DNA of 16,460 nt from UBA7328 sp002471345 (lineage in GTDB: Bacteria; Bacteroidota; Bacteroidia; Chitinophagales; Saprospiraceae). Numbering within the stretch: position 1 is the stretch's first letter; each line of letters opens with the position of its first letter. The notes beneath the pieces were generated by a model that worked only from the letters and a program-made list of their open reading frames with translations, was not told where the DNA came from and ran no database searches. Positions 16,166 to 16,460 of this stretch are shown piece after piece. The DNA is taken from the NCBI GenBank assembly GCA_964011275.1, contig CAXGOB010000095.1:1-16460 (forward strand), read 5' to 3'. The position numbers and the translations under genes are program-made.

Positions 16166-16460
16166 ATGCTTCGAAATACTATTTCTTTACTCCTTCTATG
16201 TGGTGCTTTTTTATCTTTTGGTCAAATTCAGCTATTGAATGATGAATTCAATGATGTGCGATCTATTATTAATTGGAAAAACATCAACATAGAAGAACAG
16301 TGGGGAATAGAACAATTAGAGCATTATTCTATCAATGATACCACTGCAGGAAAAATGGTAATGATTCCACGTACAGCCTCATGGTTTGGTGGATGGAGAG
16401 GTCCTCTTTTATATAAAGAAGTGAGTGGAGATTTTGTGATTACTACAAAAGTAGATGCGA
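16166..16460 (+). CDS. Start of a secreted protein, truncated by the window edge
   Basis: An open frame from ATG 16166 runs to the end of the window (98 full codons). It begins with a signal peptide (MLRNTISLLLLCGAFLSFGQ, cleavage probably near the end of this stretch). The mature start, LLNDEFNDVRSIINWKNI, followed by ASWFGGWRGPLLYKEVSGDF and VITTKVDA, resembles the beginning of DUF1349-type or other concanavalin A-like sandwich domains found in secreted Bacteroidota carbohydrate-active proteins. Only the N-terminus is visible, so the domain call is tentative. Its divergent position next to a BglX-like enzyme would fit a polysaccharide role, but that is inference. Confidence 0.75.
   Translation, partial: MLRNTISLLLLCGAFLSFGQIQLLNDEFNDVRSIINWKNINIEEQWGIEQLEHYSINDTTAGKMVMIPRTASWFGGWRGPLLYKEVSGDFVITTKVDA

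Overview
This AT-rich window looks like chromosomal DNA of a free-living Bacteroidota bacterium, probably a marine or soil Cytophagales-type member. The reasons are several lipoproteins with short L-x-G-C type lipoboxes, a membrane-anchored LuxR-type regulator of a kind common in that phylum, sparse Shine-Dalgarno sequences, and promoter-like boxes resembling the Bacteroidota consensus (TTTG / TAnnTTTG). The taxonomic call is inference. No tRNA, rRNA, CRISPR array, insertion sequence or phage gene was seen.

Layout from left to right. (1) 174-2687 (-): an ExoP/CelD-type family 3 glycoside hydrolase lipoprotein. (2) A 498-base divergent spacer. (3) Three genes on the + strand: an alpha/beta-hydrolase lipoprotein related to PAF-acetylhydrolase (3186-4778), a small secreted cysteine- and serine-containing protein (4956-5510), and a membrane-anchored LuxR-type regulator (5497-6561). 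(4) 6665-7975 (-): a DEAD-box-family RNA helicase with a DbpA-type C-terminal domain. (5) 8223-10817 (+): a large lipoprotein joining a beta-propeller dehydrogenase-like domain to a c-type cytochrome domain. It is convergent with the next block, and a strong hairpin lies between them. (6) A minus-strand cluster of a secreted SixA-like histidine phosphatase (12907-13404), a cytosolic GFSQG esterase (12230-12895) and a secreted beta-lactamase-fold serine hydrolase (10889-12175). (7) 13699-15999 (-): a BglX-type family 3 glycoside hydrolase lipoprotein, separated from block 6 by a good intrinsic terminator. (8) 16166-end (+): the start of a secreted protein cut off by the window edge.

Working together: both GH3 enzymes are predicted surface or periplasmic exo-acting beta-glucosidases that finish degradation of beta-glucans or cello-oligosaccharides. 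There is no SusC/SusD pair, sulfatase or endo-acting hydrolase in view, so this is not a canonical polysaccharide utilisation locus. Most of the other proteins are also exported. The unit most worth attention is the overlapping pair at 4956-6561. A small exported protein of unknown function is followed directly by a one-component regulator whose sensory part is predicted to be periplasmic and whose DNA-binding part is cytosolic. The PAF-acetylhydrolase-like protein is also notable because its nucleophile elbow appears to lack the serine.
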